64,000 nt of DNA from Rufibacter sediminis (GCF_014269285.1 NZ_JACOAF010000058.1:191269-255268), one strand, 5' to 3'. Shown: positions 42,611-50,880, numbered from the stretch's first letter. The notes: generated by a model from the letters alone, not told the origin. A program made the numbers and translations.

Positions 42611-43337
42611 GAAGATCAGTATCGCACAGATCAAGCCCATTAAGGGGGATATCTCAGCAAACATCAACAAGCACAAGCAGATGATCAGCCTTGCCTCATC
42701 TTTGAAGGCATCGGCCATCTTTTTCCCGGAACTCTCCGTGACAGGGTATGAACCCCGGCTAGCAGAAGAATTGGCGACAGACGAATACGACCAAAGGTTT
42801 GATGACTTTCAGCAAATAAGCGATACCAGTAACATCACGATTGGCCTGGGTGTTCCTACCAACTCGGATACAGGAATACGGATAACCATGGTGATCTTTC
42901 AGCCTGGCAGAGCAAGGCAGATGTACTCCAAACAGCAACTGCACGCCGATGAGCTCCCATTCTTTGCCCCTGGTGAAAAGCAGGCTATCATCACCGTTGA
43001 CCAAACCAAAATTGCCCCTGCCATTTGTTATGAAAGTCTGCAGCCTGCTCATGCAGACGCAGCAGCAAAAATGGGAGCAGAGATATACCTGGCAAGCGTA
43101 GCAAAATCCCAGAATGGGGTCAACAAGGCCATGGTACATTACCCCGAAGTAGCTAAGGAACATGCAATGCCGGTATTGATGGCAAACTGCGTGGGGGCCT
43201 GTGATGATTTCGTTAGTGTTGGCCAAAGCTCTGTCTGGACAAACCAAGGAGTTCTTCTAGCCCAACTGGACAATGAAAACGAAGGGCTTCTGGTATTTGA
43301 TACGGAAACGGAAGAGGTCACCTTACAAGCAGTATAG
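42609..43337 (+). CDS. Carbon-nitrogen hydrolase (nitrilase-fold amidase)
   Basis: 242 residues with the nitrilase superfamily Glu-Lys-Cys triad: Glu41 in 'IFFPELSVTGYE', Lys108 in 'MYSKQQLHADE' and Cys140 in 'IAPAICYESLQ'. This is closest in pattern to the amidase/omega-amidase and N-carbamoyl branches rather than true nitrilases; the substrate cannot be read. Cytosolic, no signal. It starts after an AT-rich 265-bp gap following tRNA-Ser, with a 17-bp tandem repeat overlapping the start codon. The MBL-fold gene is 157 bp downstream on the same strand. Confidence 0.9.
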   Translation: MKISIAQIKPIKGDISANINKHKQMISLASSLKASAIFFPELSVTGYEPRLAEELATDEYDQRFDDFQQISDTSNITIGLGVPTNSDTGIRITMVIFQPGRARQMYSKQQLHADELPFFAPGEKQAIITVDQTKIAPAICYESLQPAHADAAAKMGAEIYLASVAKSQNGVNKAMVHYPEVAKEHAMPVLMANCVGACDDFVSVGQSSVWTNQGVLLAQLDNENEGLLVFDTETEEVTLQAV

Positions 43338-43494
43338 GTAAACAGCCCCTGACAAAACAAGCTGGCAGCCGGTTTAAACGCTTCAGCTAAAGCCATTACA
43401 ACCTGAGGCGGCTAGCCATCGGCTCTGCCAAGCCAACCAGGATCGCTGGGTGCTGGTTCAGGGCTCCGGCGTTACCCCTCGGCAAACATAAATA

Positions 43495-44232
43495 ATGACA
43501 CCAATCAAGACGAAAATACAATTGCTTGGGCATGCTACTTTCAAAGTAACAACCCCGGAAAACAAAGTAATTATTGTAGACCCCTGGCTGATAGAGAATC
43601 CATACATTCCCCAAGGCCTGGAAGAACAGGACATTATTGATTTGATGCTGGTGACGCATGGGCACGAGGACCATCTTGACATCCACATTAAGGACATCAT
43701 CAGAAAAACAAATCCTAAGATCATCGCAAATAATATCTGCAGGCGCTTTCTGATTGAGCAGGATATCCCCGAGTCTTCGTTCGAGGCTATGAACTATGGC
43801 GGAACGCTTGATCTCCTTGGGGTAAGGGTCTCCATGGTGATGGCCTTCCATAATGCCCATATCTATTTGACGGACGAGACAATTACCTTTCCCCATGCGG
43901 CCAATGGATTTATTCTTCGCATGTCTGACAACACCACGATCTATTTTGCGGGGGACACCTGTGTGTTCGGGGACATGAAGCTTATAAGTGAGATATACCA
44001 ACCGAATATCGCGGTAATCCCGATCGGGGACCGTTCAATGATGGGAGCGTTAGAAGCATCCTTTGCGGTTAAACTTTTGAACGTAAGGCACGTCATCCCT
44101 TTTCATTACGGCACATTTCCCGAGCACACCCAAACCCCTGACGAATTTTTAGAACTGACGAAAGACTATACTGACAGTAAAATTCACATCATTCAAGCAG
44201 GAGAAATACTAAACTGTAGTGATCTGTTTTAA
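43495..44232 (+). CDS. UPF0173-like metal-dependent hydrolase (MBL fold)
   Basis: 245 residues of the UlaG/UPF0173 branch of the metallo-beta-lactamase fold. 'LLGHATFKVTTP' opens with the conserved His. 'VDPWLIENP' supplies Asp. 'VTHGHEDHLDIHI' is the zinc/iron HxHxDH site (here H-G-H-E-D-H). 'YFAGDTCVFGDM' (Asp bridging) and 'VIPFHYGTFP' (late His) complete it. Probable phosphodiesterase or lactonase type activity, substrate unknown. Same direction as the amidase gene; a separate promoter is possible in the GC-rich 157-bp gap. Confidence 0.88.
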   Translation: MTPIKTKIQLLGHATFKVTTPENKVIIVDPWLIENPYIPQGLEEQDIIDLMLVTHGHEDHLDIHIKDIIRKTNPKIIANNICRRFLIEQDIPESSFEAMNYGGTLDLLGVRVSMVMAFHNAHIYLTDETITFPHAANGFILRMSDNTTIYFAGDTCVFGDMKLISEIYQPNIAVIPIGDRSMMGALEASFAVKLLNVRHVIPFHYGTFPEHTQTPDEFLELTKDYTDSKIHIIQAGEILNCSDLF

Positions 44233-44342
44233 ACTAGCCTAAGCGCCACTACGGCTTGCCGTGGGGCTAAATTACAAAATGTAAGTCCTAGCTATTCTAC
44301 TTAGACTTCGAATATACTTGTTTGCTTGCCTGATAATTGGAA

Positions 44343-44421
44343 CCTACCTCCTTCCCTATTCGCAAAAAATGCTGTAAGATTTAATCTTACAGCATTTTTT
44401 GCGAATAGGGAAGGAGGTAGG
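44343..44421. terminator. 79-nt perfect palindrome, bidirectional terminator
   Basis: 39-bp perfectly complementary arms around one central base. The core GCTGTAAGAT / ATCTTACAGC flanked by AAAAAA / TTTTTT is a standard two-way terminator. The outer 20 bp (CCTACCTCCTTCCCTATTCG) extend it unusually far. Between convergent genes. Confidence 0.93.
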
Positions 44422-44502
44422 CAGCTTTAAAGACACCTTTTGGCGAATACCCCATCCTTTCATTTTATAAAGAGATCCGTTTCGACCTTTGTTGAGTTTT
44501 GA

Positions 44503-45669
44503 TTAAGAGATAGAAATGCGTTTTCCCCCTGATCGGGCTGAATCGTAAATGGCCATCAGAATTTTCACGTCCCTTAGGCCCATTTCACCGGGCACGATGG
44601 ATGGGGTGTTATTTCTGAAACTAGCGGCTTGTCCATCCATTTGCCTTGCCTGTTCGAAAATGTTGGGGTAGTTCATTTTACCCTGGCTGGTTTCGCCTTC
44701 TTTACCTTCGTAGCCGAAAGAAGGCCCTAAGCGCCACCAGCCTTTATCTGCTTTGCCCTCCAGAAAGTCCTCCTGATCGGCGTAGCTGCTGTTGCATTCC
44801 GCCACTACACCATTCTCAAATTCCATCCGCCAGCTAATGGATTGCTCCACTTCCTTGAAGATGTCGGGCTTGGTGACTTCCCCAAATTTGGCTGTCACGG
44901 CAACCGGTGTTTTGCCCAAGGTGTAACAAGCCGCCTGCACGCAGTAGATGCCCATGTCCATCAAAGGCCCTCCGCCGGATCTTTCCCTATCTACCCGCCA
45001 ACTGCCCGGTCCTCCCATGACAAAGCTGTTATGCGCCCTGATGCTCTGCACTTTCCCGAATAGCTGTTTCTGCCCAAGTTCCATCACCCGTTGATGAAAA
45101 GGGTCGAAGTGCAGGCGATAGCCGATGGCCAGTTGCACGTTGTTCTGGCGGCAGGCCTCCAGCATGCGTTGCGCATCTTCTACCGAGGTGGCCATGGGTT
45201 TCTCACAGATCACGTGCTTTTTTGCTTTCGCTGCCCTGATGGTGTACTCGGCGTGCATGGCGTTGGGGAGAACTACGTAGATGATGTCTATGTCTTTGTT
45301 ATCCGCAATCTGATCGAAGTTCTGGTAGTTATAGATATTCTTGTCAGGGATGTTGTACTTGGCTTTCCAGGTTTCAGCTTTGGACGGCGTACCCGTGACA
45401 ATGCCGGCCAGGTAACAGTTCTTGGTCTCCTGCAGCGCGGGAGCAAGTTGATGCGTGCTGTACCCGCCAAGCCCCACCAAAGCGATGCCCAGTTTCCGAT
45501 TCTGGTTGTTCGCGGCACCAGTTTGACTTTCCTGGGTTGTATTTCCCTCCGTTTCACTTGAGCAGAAGGACAGGAGCGGTACCCCAAACACTGTGGAGCC
45601 AATGGTAAAGGTTAACCCTTTCAGGAATGTGCGACGTTGGTTGTCTGGTTGCATACCTTTTTGTTTCAT
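44503..45669 (-). CDS. Tat-exported Gfo/Idh/MocA family oxidoreductase lipoprotein
   Basis: 388 residues. The signal carries a twin-arginine motif 'NQRRTFLKG' (Arg12-Arg13) and a lipobox-like 'LLSFC' (Cys36), so a Tat-secreted lipoprotein is predicted. An alternative start at 45654 keeps both. The Rossmann fold 'GIALVGLGGYSTHQLAPAL' (~57-75) binds NAD(P). 'VICEKPMATSVEDAQRMLEA' contains the family's EKP catalytic lysine, and 'SGGGPLMDMGIYCVQAACYT' the active-site Asp-Gly region. Resembles glucose-fructose oxidoreductase-type enzymes; substrate unknown. Single gene, with a nested palindrome ~50 bp upstream of the start (45715-45763). Confidence 0.9.
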   Translation of the reverse strand: MKQKGMQPDNQRRTFLKGLTFTIGSTVFGVPLLSFCSSETEGNTTQESQTGAANNQNRKLGIALVGLGGYSTHQLAPALQETKNCYLAGIVTGTPSKAETWKAKYNIPDKNIYNYQNFDQIADNKDIDIIYVVLPNAMHAEYTIRAAKAKKHVICEKPMATSVEDAQRMLEACRQNNVQLAIGYRLHFDPFHQRVMELGQKQLFGKVQSIRAHNSFVMGGPGSWRVDRERSGGGPLMDMGIYCVQAACYTLGKTPVAVTAKFGEVTKPDIFKEVEQSISWRMEFENGVVAECNSSYADQEDFLEGKADKGWWRLGPSFGYEGKEGETSQGKMNYPNIFEQARQMDGQAASFRNNTPSIVPGEMGLRDVKILMAIYDSARSGGKRISIS

Positions 45670-46033
45670 GGAAAGAAATAGAGCAGCTGATTACCAATAA
45701 GACTTCTAAGGATTGTTTTAGGTAACGGTCAAATCTTATAAGATGAACGGAGGATCCTAAAACGTACTATCCTAAATGCCTCAATGCTTCGGTGTCATTT
45801 TACAGTATTTAGAGTACGAATGCACCTATCTAAAGTTGATGAGATAATTCCATCGTCCTGGTTCTTTCATCAAAGTGATGATTGGTGCGAAATAAATGGA
45901 TGATTGTCCCTTCTGAAAAATAGGCTTTCAGCAGAAATAGGAAAGGAAGTATCGTTCTGCGCACAGCGGATTTTCACCCTTCTTTCCATCGTCTAAATAA
46001 GAACTAACCCTGATGTTTGTCTTGCTAGAAAGC
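45670..46033. other. Gap of 364 bp
   Basis: Upstream of the oxidoreductase on the minus strand. It holds the nested palindrome at 45715-45763. I see no gene and no terminator in the rest. Confidence 0.5.
45715..45763. promoter_or_regulatory. Nested palindrome upstream of Tat oxidoreductase
   Basis: GTTTTAGG ... CCTAAAAC arms enclosing the palindrome ATCTTATAAGAT (45733-45744). ~50 bp before the start codon; a possible operator. Confidence 0.35.
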
Positions 46034-46318
46034 TCACCATTTATCAATTATATCTCCCAAGTCACTCACTCCTAAGGTGAACATGACCATGATAATTCCT
46101 AAGATAATCTTTATAAGCGGCGGAACTGAGATACCGGTTTTTCTCTTAAGCAGCTCATTTGCAGGAGGAAAATAAAGGAAGGAAAGTAGAAGATACCCGA
46201 TCCCCGGAACAGGATGCACCCACAGCAAATTCAGCACTCCGGTGAGTATTACCATGATACAGAATACCCAACTGAATAGGTTGAATGAAATAGTTTTAGC
46301 TTCCATTTTAGTTGTCAT
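46034..46318 (-). CDS. Small membrane protein, paralogue A
   Basis: 94 residues with three hydrophobic segments (~15-33, 38-52, 68-86) and the central motif 'YLLLSFLYFPPANELL'. The same arrangement, including 'F-x-F/Y-x-PPAN', occurs in the protein encoded 98 bp upstream on the strand, so they are tandem paralogues. No known domain is recognised. A decayed hairpin repeat lies between the two genes. Confidence 0.65.
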   Translation of the reverse strand: MTTKMEAKTISFNLFSWVFCIMVILTGVLNLLWVHPVPGIGYLLLSFLYFPPANELLKRKTGISVPPLIKIILGIIMVMFTLGVSDLGDIIDKW

Positions 46319-46416
46319 TACGTTTTAAGCCGATTTTTTCAAAAACACTCAATAAACAGACTTAGCTGATCAGTAGCAGTCATTCTTGACTTACCTTTAA
46401 GCCACAAATTCAAGCA

Positions 46417-46716
46417 TTAAAAGGACATCAGCATCAGGTCGATTTTTTGAAACAATTCACCTACACCCAGGGCAGCAATGAGGATGAACAGGCCCAGGAG
46501 CCATTTCGCTACTCTCGGGATGGAGAATCCGGATATTTTCTGGAAGTAAGTGTTTGCGGGAGGAAGGAAAACGAAGGCAAGCAGGAAAATAAAGATCCCG
46601 AATTGCGGGTCATTTCCCCAAAACATATTAATTATTCCAATGGCCATCACCAGAAGGCCGAAGAACCAACCAATTACTTTTGAGAGGCTGGTGGTAAGAT
46701 GAGAAGTGGTAATCAT
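46417..46716 (-). CDS. Small membrane protein, paralogue B
   Basis: 99 residues with three hydrophobic segments. 'FLLAFVFLPPANTYFQKISGF' aligns by eye with 'LLSFLYFPPANELLKRKTGI' of the next gene, and both end in a similar 'LGV..L/I..I' helix. Function unknown. The ATG (46716) is followed upstream by a hairpin-family copy (46735-46769). Confidence 0.65.
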   Translation of the reverse strand: MITTSHLTTSLSKVIGWFFGLLVMAIGIINMFWGNDPQFGIFIFLLAFVFLPPANTYFQKISGFSIPRVAKWLLGLFILIAALGVGELFQKIDLMLMSF

Positions 46717-46734
46717 AGCGTTTTACGTTTTATA

Positions 46735-46769
46735 GTTTAAGTGACTTTTTACAAAAATGTGCTTAAAAC
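46735..46769. repeat. Intergenic hairpin repeat
   Basis: GTTTAAGTGACTTTTTACAA ... GTGCTTAAAAC; stem around a TTTTTACAAAAA top, imperfect arms. In the leader of paralogue B. Confidence 0.55.
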
Positions 46770-46843
46770 AAGTTGCTCTTTTTTGCGACCCATGTAGCAA
46801 TTTAGAAAAGGTAAAAGGGCGAATTTGGACAGAGAAATGAATG

Positions 46844-47068
46844 CTACGGAGTTCGGTTCTGGTGCTTTTTTGCTTGCTCGTATTCATTGAGGCACTTGTC
46901 CAGAGGCTGGCAATTAGCGTGAATACAATCGCAGAAGTCATAGCAGGCCTCGGGGTTGTCGCTGTCAGGGCATTGCTGGCGGCAGTCTTTTGTGGAATTG
47001 CGGGGCATCAATTCGCAGGACGTTAAGATCACCAGCGCAGCCATGTAAACTATAGAATAAGGTTTCAT
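46844..47068 (-). CDS. Small cysteine-rich lipoprotein
   Basis: 74 residues. Lipobox 'VILTSC' (Cys18), then a compact stretch with seven more cysteines ('CRQQCPDSDNPEACYDFCDC', then C and C) followed by a charged tail. The even spacing suggests disulfides or metal binding in the periplasm. No known family recognised. An antisense frame of similar extent exists, but it lacks such features. Confidence 0.65.
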   Translation of the reverse strand: MKPYSIVYMAALVILTSCELMPRNSTKDCRQQCPDSDNPEACYDFCDCIHANCQPLDKCLNEYEQAKKHQNRTP

Positions 47069-47143
47069 GATCCTTTAGGGTTAGGCCTTTGTTTTAAAGA
47101 ATTGGGAAGTATTTGCTGGAATTACTTGCCTAAATAGTTCCGT

Positions 47144-47605
47144 TCAGGCGGTTTGAGCCTCCTGTTTCTCCCAAGGGAAAATGAATTTCAGCTTGTGGTA
47201 GTCCCAGCAAAGGAGGTACAAATTGGCCGTTACCATTAAGGGAGCAGTTAGCCAGGATCCCTCAAAGCGCACCGCCCAGGTTAGGACGCATATGTTCAAA
47301 ATAATGGGAAAATATATCACCGCTCCCAGGGTTGCCGTACGCGGAATCAACAGCAGAATGGCCGCCATCACCTGCATGACACCTATTGATGTATAGTAGA
47401 ATCCGGTTTGAAACAAGGCATCTAAATAATGCCCCATCGGGTGGCAGGTGGCTAAATCGGTGAACCGCTCACCCATTATTTTCACGAAGCCCGACGGTAA
47501 AAATCCCATGGCCAGCGCTACCCGGTTAAAGATCGCAAAGTCGCGGAGCCATCTGTTCTGCCTTGCCCGCAGATGCACGCTATTCAACGCCGACGAAATA
47601 GACAT
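47144..47605 (-). CDS. DoxX-like membrane protein
   Basis: 153 residues with four hydrophobic segments. The motif 'LAMGFLPSGFVKIMGERFTD' near the first helix and 'FYYTSIGVMQVMAAILLLIP' resemble the DoxX/DoxD four-helix family (often linked to quinone or redox functions). It starts 6 bp after the end of the DUF4153-like gene, so the two are co-transcribed. Function unknown. Confidence 0.75.
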   Translation of the reverse strand: MSISSALNSVHLRARQNRWLRDFAIFNRVALAMGFLPSGFVKIMGERFTDLATCHPMGHYLDALFQTGFYYTSIGVMQVMAAILLLIPRTATLGAVIYFPIILNICVLTWAVRFEGSWLTAPLMVTANLYLLCWDYHKLKFIFPWEKQEAQTA

Positions 47606-47611
47606 ATTCGT

Positions 47612-48856
47612 TTATTTAAACCCAAATAGAACCGGAAACAGAAAAACCACGATGAGTGTCCAAAGGAAATAAATGGGCAAATAGGAGGCAATGGCTTTTC
47701 CGGCTTCGGCTGAATCAGACTTCTTGGTCACTGCTTTGAAAAGCTGGACGGTTACAAGAATCAGGTTGATCAAAATCAGGAGATTACTTCCTAGTACGGC
47801 TGCCCTGTTGGGCGTAATTCCCCATTCCGAGATCCTAAATAAGATGGCTGAGAGCGCAATGCTATTCACGATGATGGTGACTGCAGATAATAGAAAGAGA
47901 ATCCAGATTTCAGCGGGGCTCTTGGTTTCTTTGGACGTTTCTGCCACCGAAAAGAAGATGATGGCCATGACACCAATCAGCAGCGCATTGAACATGAGCA
48001 GAAACTCCCGATCATTGTAGGGGTCTTTGCCGGAATACAGAATGGCGATCAGATAAATCACCAGCATGATAAACACCAGCGGACTGAATATTCTGGCAAT
48101 AACAGGAGAAACTTTCCCAACCAGCTGCGGATTGGTCTGGGTGAGATACGTGCCTACGATGGGAACTGCGGCAAGACCGAAAACGATGACATACTGCGCG
48201 TAAAACTTTTCGATGTTCAACCCGATCAAAGAGAAGAGTCCGATTGTGATCCCTGACATGGGGCCCCCGGCCAGCAGAATCAGCGCGACCATTACTACCA
48301 GGTCGCCGTTGTACCTCAAAAATCCCAGCCGTTGGTGCGTGTCGCCTAAGTTATTGCCCACGAAAGCAGTTCCCAGCAACACCCACAGCAGTAAAGGCAA
48401 ATGAATGCAGGCTAAGATCAAGGTGTCACTGGCATCAGAGCCCGGCAAGAGATTGATGTAGAGGAGGGACACGAGCATTATGCCATAGAGCACGGCTGTT
48501 TTTTTGGCCGGCAATTTGTTCTTCCAGGCGAAATAGGCCGTCAGGAAAGGTAGAAAGATGAAGCCTAGGTTGCGAGGGTAGAAGAACTCTTCATCAATAG
48601 CGAAGATAGCCGGGATCTTAGCGATGAGTCCTGCTAAAAGTCCCGCCAGGAGGACAAACAGGAGATCGCGGCCCGTGCCCCAGTGAAGGTCATCGGTTTC
48701 GTAGGTCAGCCTTTCGTGCCAGAAATCCGCCAGCGGATTGCCTTGCAGGGTAGGATATAAGGTGCTGAATTCTCTTTTGAAAGGTCCCTTGTTGTTGTGG
48801 TACAACCTTTCCAGCTGCCCTGGATCACCTAAATGGGTTTGAATTTCGTCTTTCAT
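47612..48856 (-). CDS. DUF4153-like multi-pass membrane protein
   Basis: 414 residues with about eleven predicted membrane helices and a soluble N-terminal segment ('MKDEIQTHLGDPGQLERLY', ~1-55). The late motif 'ITPNRAAVLGSNLLILINL' is typical of the DUF4153 family. Function unknown in general. Part of a minus-strand operon with the small membrane protein at 48898 and the DoxX-like gene. The shared inverted repeat at 49275-49293 upstream suggests control by the winged-helix regulator encoded nearby. Confidence 0.8.
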   Translation of the reverse strand: MKDEIQTHLGDPGQLERLYHNNKGPFKREFSTLYPTLQGNPLADFWHERLTYETDDLHWGTGRDLLFVLLAGLLAGLIAKIPAIFAIDEEFFYPRNLGFIFLPFLTAYFAWKNKLPAKKTAVLYGIMLVSLLYINLLPGSDASDTLILACIHLPLLLWVLLGTAFVGNNLGDTHQRLGFLRYNGDLVVMVALILLAGGPMSGITIGLFSLIGLNIEKFYAQYVIVFGLAAVPIVGTYLTQTNPQLVGKVSPVIARIFSPLVFIMLVIYLIAILYSGKDPYNDREFLLMFNALLIGVMAIIFFSVAETSKETKSPAEIWILFLLSAVTIIVNSIALSAILFRISEWGITPNRAAVLGSNLLILINLILVTVQLFKAVTKKSDSAEAGKAIASYLPIYFLWTLIVVFLFPVLFGFK

Positions 48857-48897
48857 GTGCCTGTATTTTAACGTTTACTTCTGAACAGAATAGCGAC

Positions 48898-49236
48898 TCA
48901 ATCCCACATGGTACCGGCCAAACCCAAAACAACCCCCAGCCATAAGCTGATGAGGTAGACCACTAAGCTCAGCAGAATAGCTACTGTTCTATTGAAGCCT
49001 CGGGAAGTCTGGTAACTGAGGAATGCGTAAAAGGCACCGCCCAGCGCCCCAGCTAAGGGAGTAAGGATCAAAGGTCTTATCATCCAGTACTTTCCCCATT
49101 CGGGATTAGGCGAATCCGCTCCAAAAACAAAGGTTGAGATCACCAGAAAAGCAATTCCTGCCCCAAGCAATATGGGGATAGGAGAAAGGCTCGGATAGTT
49201 TTTTCGGCGGTTGAATTTGTTTTCCGAAGTCATCAT
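48898..49236 (-). CDS. Small membrane protein of the type often labelled KefB-like
   Basis: 112 residues, basic N-terminus then three hydrophobic segments (~20-38, 52-75, 82-108). 'WGKYWMIRPLILTPLAGALGG' and the C-terminal 'LWLGVVLGLAGTMWD' recur in a small Bacteroidota family that databases sometimes call potassium transporter KefB. The name is not justified by any visible ion-channel feature. Heads the operon with the DUF4153-like gene 41 bp away. Confidence 0.7.
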   Translation of the reverse strand: MMTSENKFNRRKNYPSLSPIPILLGAGIAFLVISTFVFGADSPNPEWGKYWMIRPLILTPLAGALGGAFYAFLSYQTSRGFNRTVAILLSLVVYLISLWLGVVLGLAGTMWD

Positions 49237-49556
49237 AAGAAAGCTTTAACAGTGAAAGTTGTATTTAATTAAAGTACTTTGTGTTTCAAAGTATAAGGGC
49301 AAAAAAATAGGAATTAGCTAGTAAAGAAGGTTTGAGTAACAACTGTTGCGAAGTGTATACAGGAACAAAATTTCCCGTCCAGAGACGAAACTTATTATTC
49401 CGTGCATCTTTTAAGATGCCTTGCTGGATGAACTTATGAGACATTTTTCATAACCATTAGATATAATATGTTCGCGTAGGTCTGTTAATGTCGGTTTTCT
49501 AAATCTTAGCCTGCATAGATGTTAGACATCAGGTTCTTTTCAAAAGGTAACCGTTC
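49237..49556. other. Gap with shared operator
   Basis: A 320-bp AT-rich gap. The inverted repeat at 49275-49293 lies ~39 bp before the membrane-protein start. No gene seen. Confidence 0.6.
49275..49293. promoter_or_regulatory. Inverted-repeat operator, site 1
   Basis: TACTTTG-tgttt-CAAAGTA, 7-bp perfect arms and a 5-base spacer. Nearly identical to the site at 50490-50508 in front of the next operon. Confidence 0.6.
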
Positions 49557-49859
49557 TTATTCCGATACTCCCTTAATCAGTTTCTCCAAGGCATTTAAGT
49601 GATCACTAAACGCTTTTCTTCCCAGTTGGGTGATGGCGTAAGTGGTATTAGGTTTCCGGCCGATGAACGACTTTTCAACTTTAACGAACTCCTCTTTTTC
49701 CAAGGCTTTCAGGTGACTCGCCAGGTTTCCATCGGTTACGTCAAGGTATTCCTTCAGGGCATTGAAATCCAGCAACTCATTCACCACCAGCGCTGACATG
49801 ATACCCAGCCTGATTCTACTTTCAAATGCTTTATGTAACCCATTGATCGATATTTTCAC
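49557..49859 (-). CDS. Winged-helix transcriptional regulator (HTH_34-like)
   Basis: 100 residues from a GTG at 49859 whose GTGA overlaps the stop of the upstream membrane-protein gene; the longer frame to 49925 lies inside that gene. The winged-helix fold is clear: 'LHKAFESRIRLGIMSALVV', recognition helix 'VTDGNLASHLKALEKEEFV' and wing 'FIGRKPNTTYAITQLGRKAF'. This is the MarR/PadR-like family common in Bacteroidota next to DUF membrane proteins. Translational coupling with the membrane protein suggests the two act together. The repeats at 49275 and 50490 are its likely targets (inferred). Confidence 0.85.
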   Translation of the reverse strand: MKISINGLHKAFESRIRLGIMSALVVNELLDFNALKEYLDVTDGNLASHLKALEKEEFVKVEKSFIGRKPNTTYAITQLGRKAFSDHLNALEKLIKGVSE

Positions 49860-50482
49860 CGCTCGTACCTGTAATGCATGTAAATTCCATAAATAATATG
49901 GACTACCCCGAAGCCCATGGCCCAAAGCAATAATCCATATCCCACGAAGTAAGAGCCAAGCAAGCCTAAGCCTATCTCAATAAGCCCCAGGCTTCTCATC
50001 TCGCCGTAGGTAAACTTGCTGGCGTTATACAAAGCTAAGCCGTAAAAAATTAAGGTGAACGGGGCGATAAAGCCTATGAACCCTTTGGAGATCAACACCA
50101 GGATCAGAAGTCCGCCTACCATCAGGGGAACGGCCATGTTGATGATAACACGCTTTGCGGTGGCATTCCATAGTTTTTCGCCCCTTTTAACCGCTTTCTT
50201 GTGGGAAAGAATGATGGCGGTTCCTATCGCCAGCACCAGTATCACCAGAGCCAGCGCAATGACTTTCAACAAATCAGAGGAAAAGTTATCAGTATTGTAG
50301 GTGCTGAAAGCGCTTTCATCAGGAGTGAAGTCAAACACCTGGTAAGCGACGTACGCTCCTGCCAAGGCGTAGATTCCGGCCATGATGCCAGCCCATCCGG
50401 AGAGCGACAGAAACTTGGATGACCGCTCCATCATTAAGCGGATCTCCGCCAGATCCCGAGTATAATCCTGATTCTCTTTCAT
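49856..50482 (-). CDS. Multi-pass membrane protein coupled to winged-helix regulator
   Basis: 208 residues with six hydrophobic segments after a charged N-terminal helix ('YTRDLAEIRLMMERSSKFLS'). No known family is certain; similar proteins lie beside HTH_34 regulators in Bacteroidota. Its stop overlaps the regulator start by four bases (GTGA). The inverted repeat at 50490-50508 is 7 bp upstream of the start codon, so the pair is probably autoregulated. Confidence 0.75.
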   Translation of the reverse strand: MKENQDYTRDLAEIRLMMERSSKFLSLSGWAGIMAGIYALAGAYVAYQVFDFTPDESAFSTYNTDNFSSDLLKVIALALVILVLAIGTAIILSHKKAVKRGEKLWNATAKRVIINMAVPLMVGGLLILVLISKGFIGFIAPFTLIFYGLALYNASKFTYGEMRSLGLIEIGLGLLGSYFVGYGLLLWAMGFGVVHIIYGIYMHYRYER

Positions 50483-50489
50483 CTAAAAG

Positions 50490-50508
50490 TGCTTTGTGTT
50501 TCAAAGTA
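50490..50508. promoter_or_regulatory. Inverted-repeat operator, site 2
   Basis: TGCTTTG-tgttt-CAAAGTA, identical to site 1 except for one base. It begins 7 bp upstream of the membrane-protein start codon. Confidence 0.6.
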
Positions 50509-50762
50509 ACAGTAAAAAAATACGTTTTGCAACTACTTTCAGGATTTTGTGCCAGAAACGCCATTCAACATCTGGCTTAGGTTTAGGAGGTAGTTCAAAC
50601 CAACCATTTACTTCTATACGCTAGAATAGGAGAGAACCTGGTTTCTGGTTTTATAATGACGCACAAGCTATGGGAGAATGTCAAAATAAGGAAGATTAAT
50701 TTTGACTTACCTATAGTACTCTCTCTTTGAAGACGTTCTTGTGGGTTCTCGTGCTTCTATCC

Positions 50763-50802
50763 TGTTTTTAGGTCAGTTTTCCCAAAGCAGGCTAAAAACA
50801 GA
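50763..50802. repeat. Intergenic hairpin repeat
   Basis: CTGTTTTTAGGTCAGTTTTC with an imperfect right arm (AAAGCAGGCTAAAAACAG). Confidence 0.6.
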
Positions 50803-50880
50803 GAAGGCAATTTGATGGTTTATCCAATGTATTTCAAGTGCGGTTTTTAGTGACTCTGCTACAGCTTGTTTCACGTGAAG

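Noticed and set aside
43338-43494. GC-rich 157-bp gap considered as an integron attC site
   Set aside because: No paired R'/R'' core sites (GTTRRRY / RYYYAAC) in the right arrangement and no integrase in the window.
43396-44001. 201-residue minus-strand frame opposite the MBL hydrolase
   Set aside because: The plus-strand gene has the complete metal-binding motif set; the minus frame has no motif.
46841-47026. 61-residue plus-strand frame opposite the Cys-rich lipoprotein
   Set aside because: The minus-strand frame has a lipobox and ordered cysteines; the plus frame shows only a shadow hydrophobic stretch.
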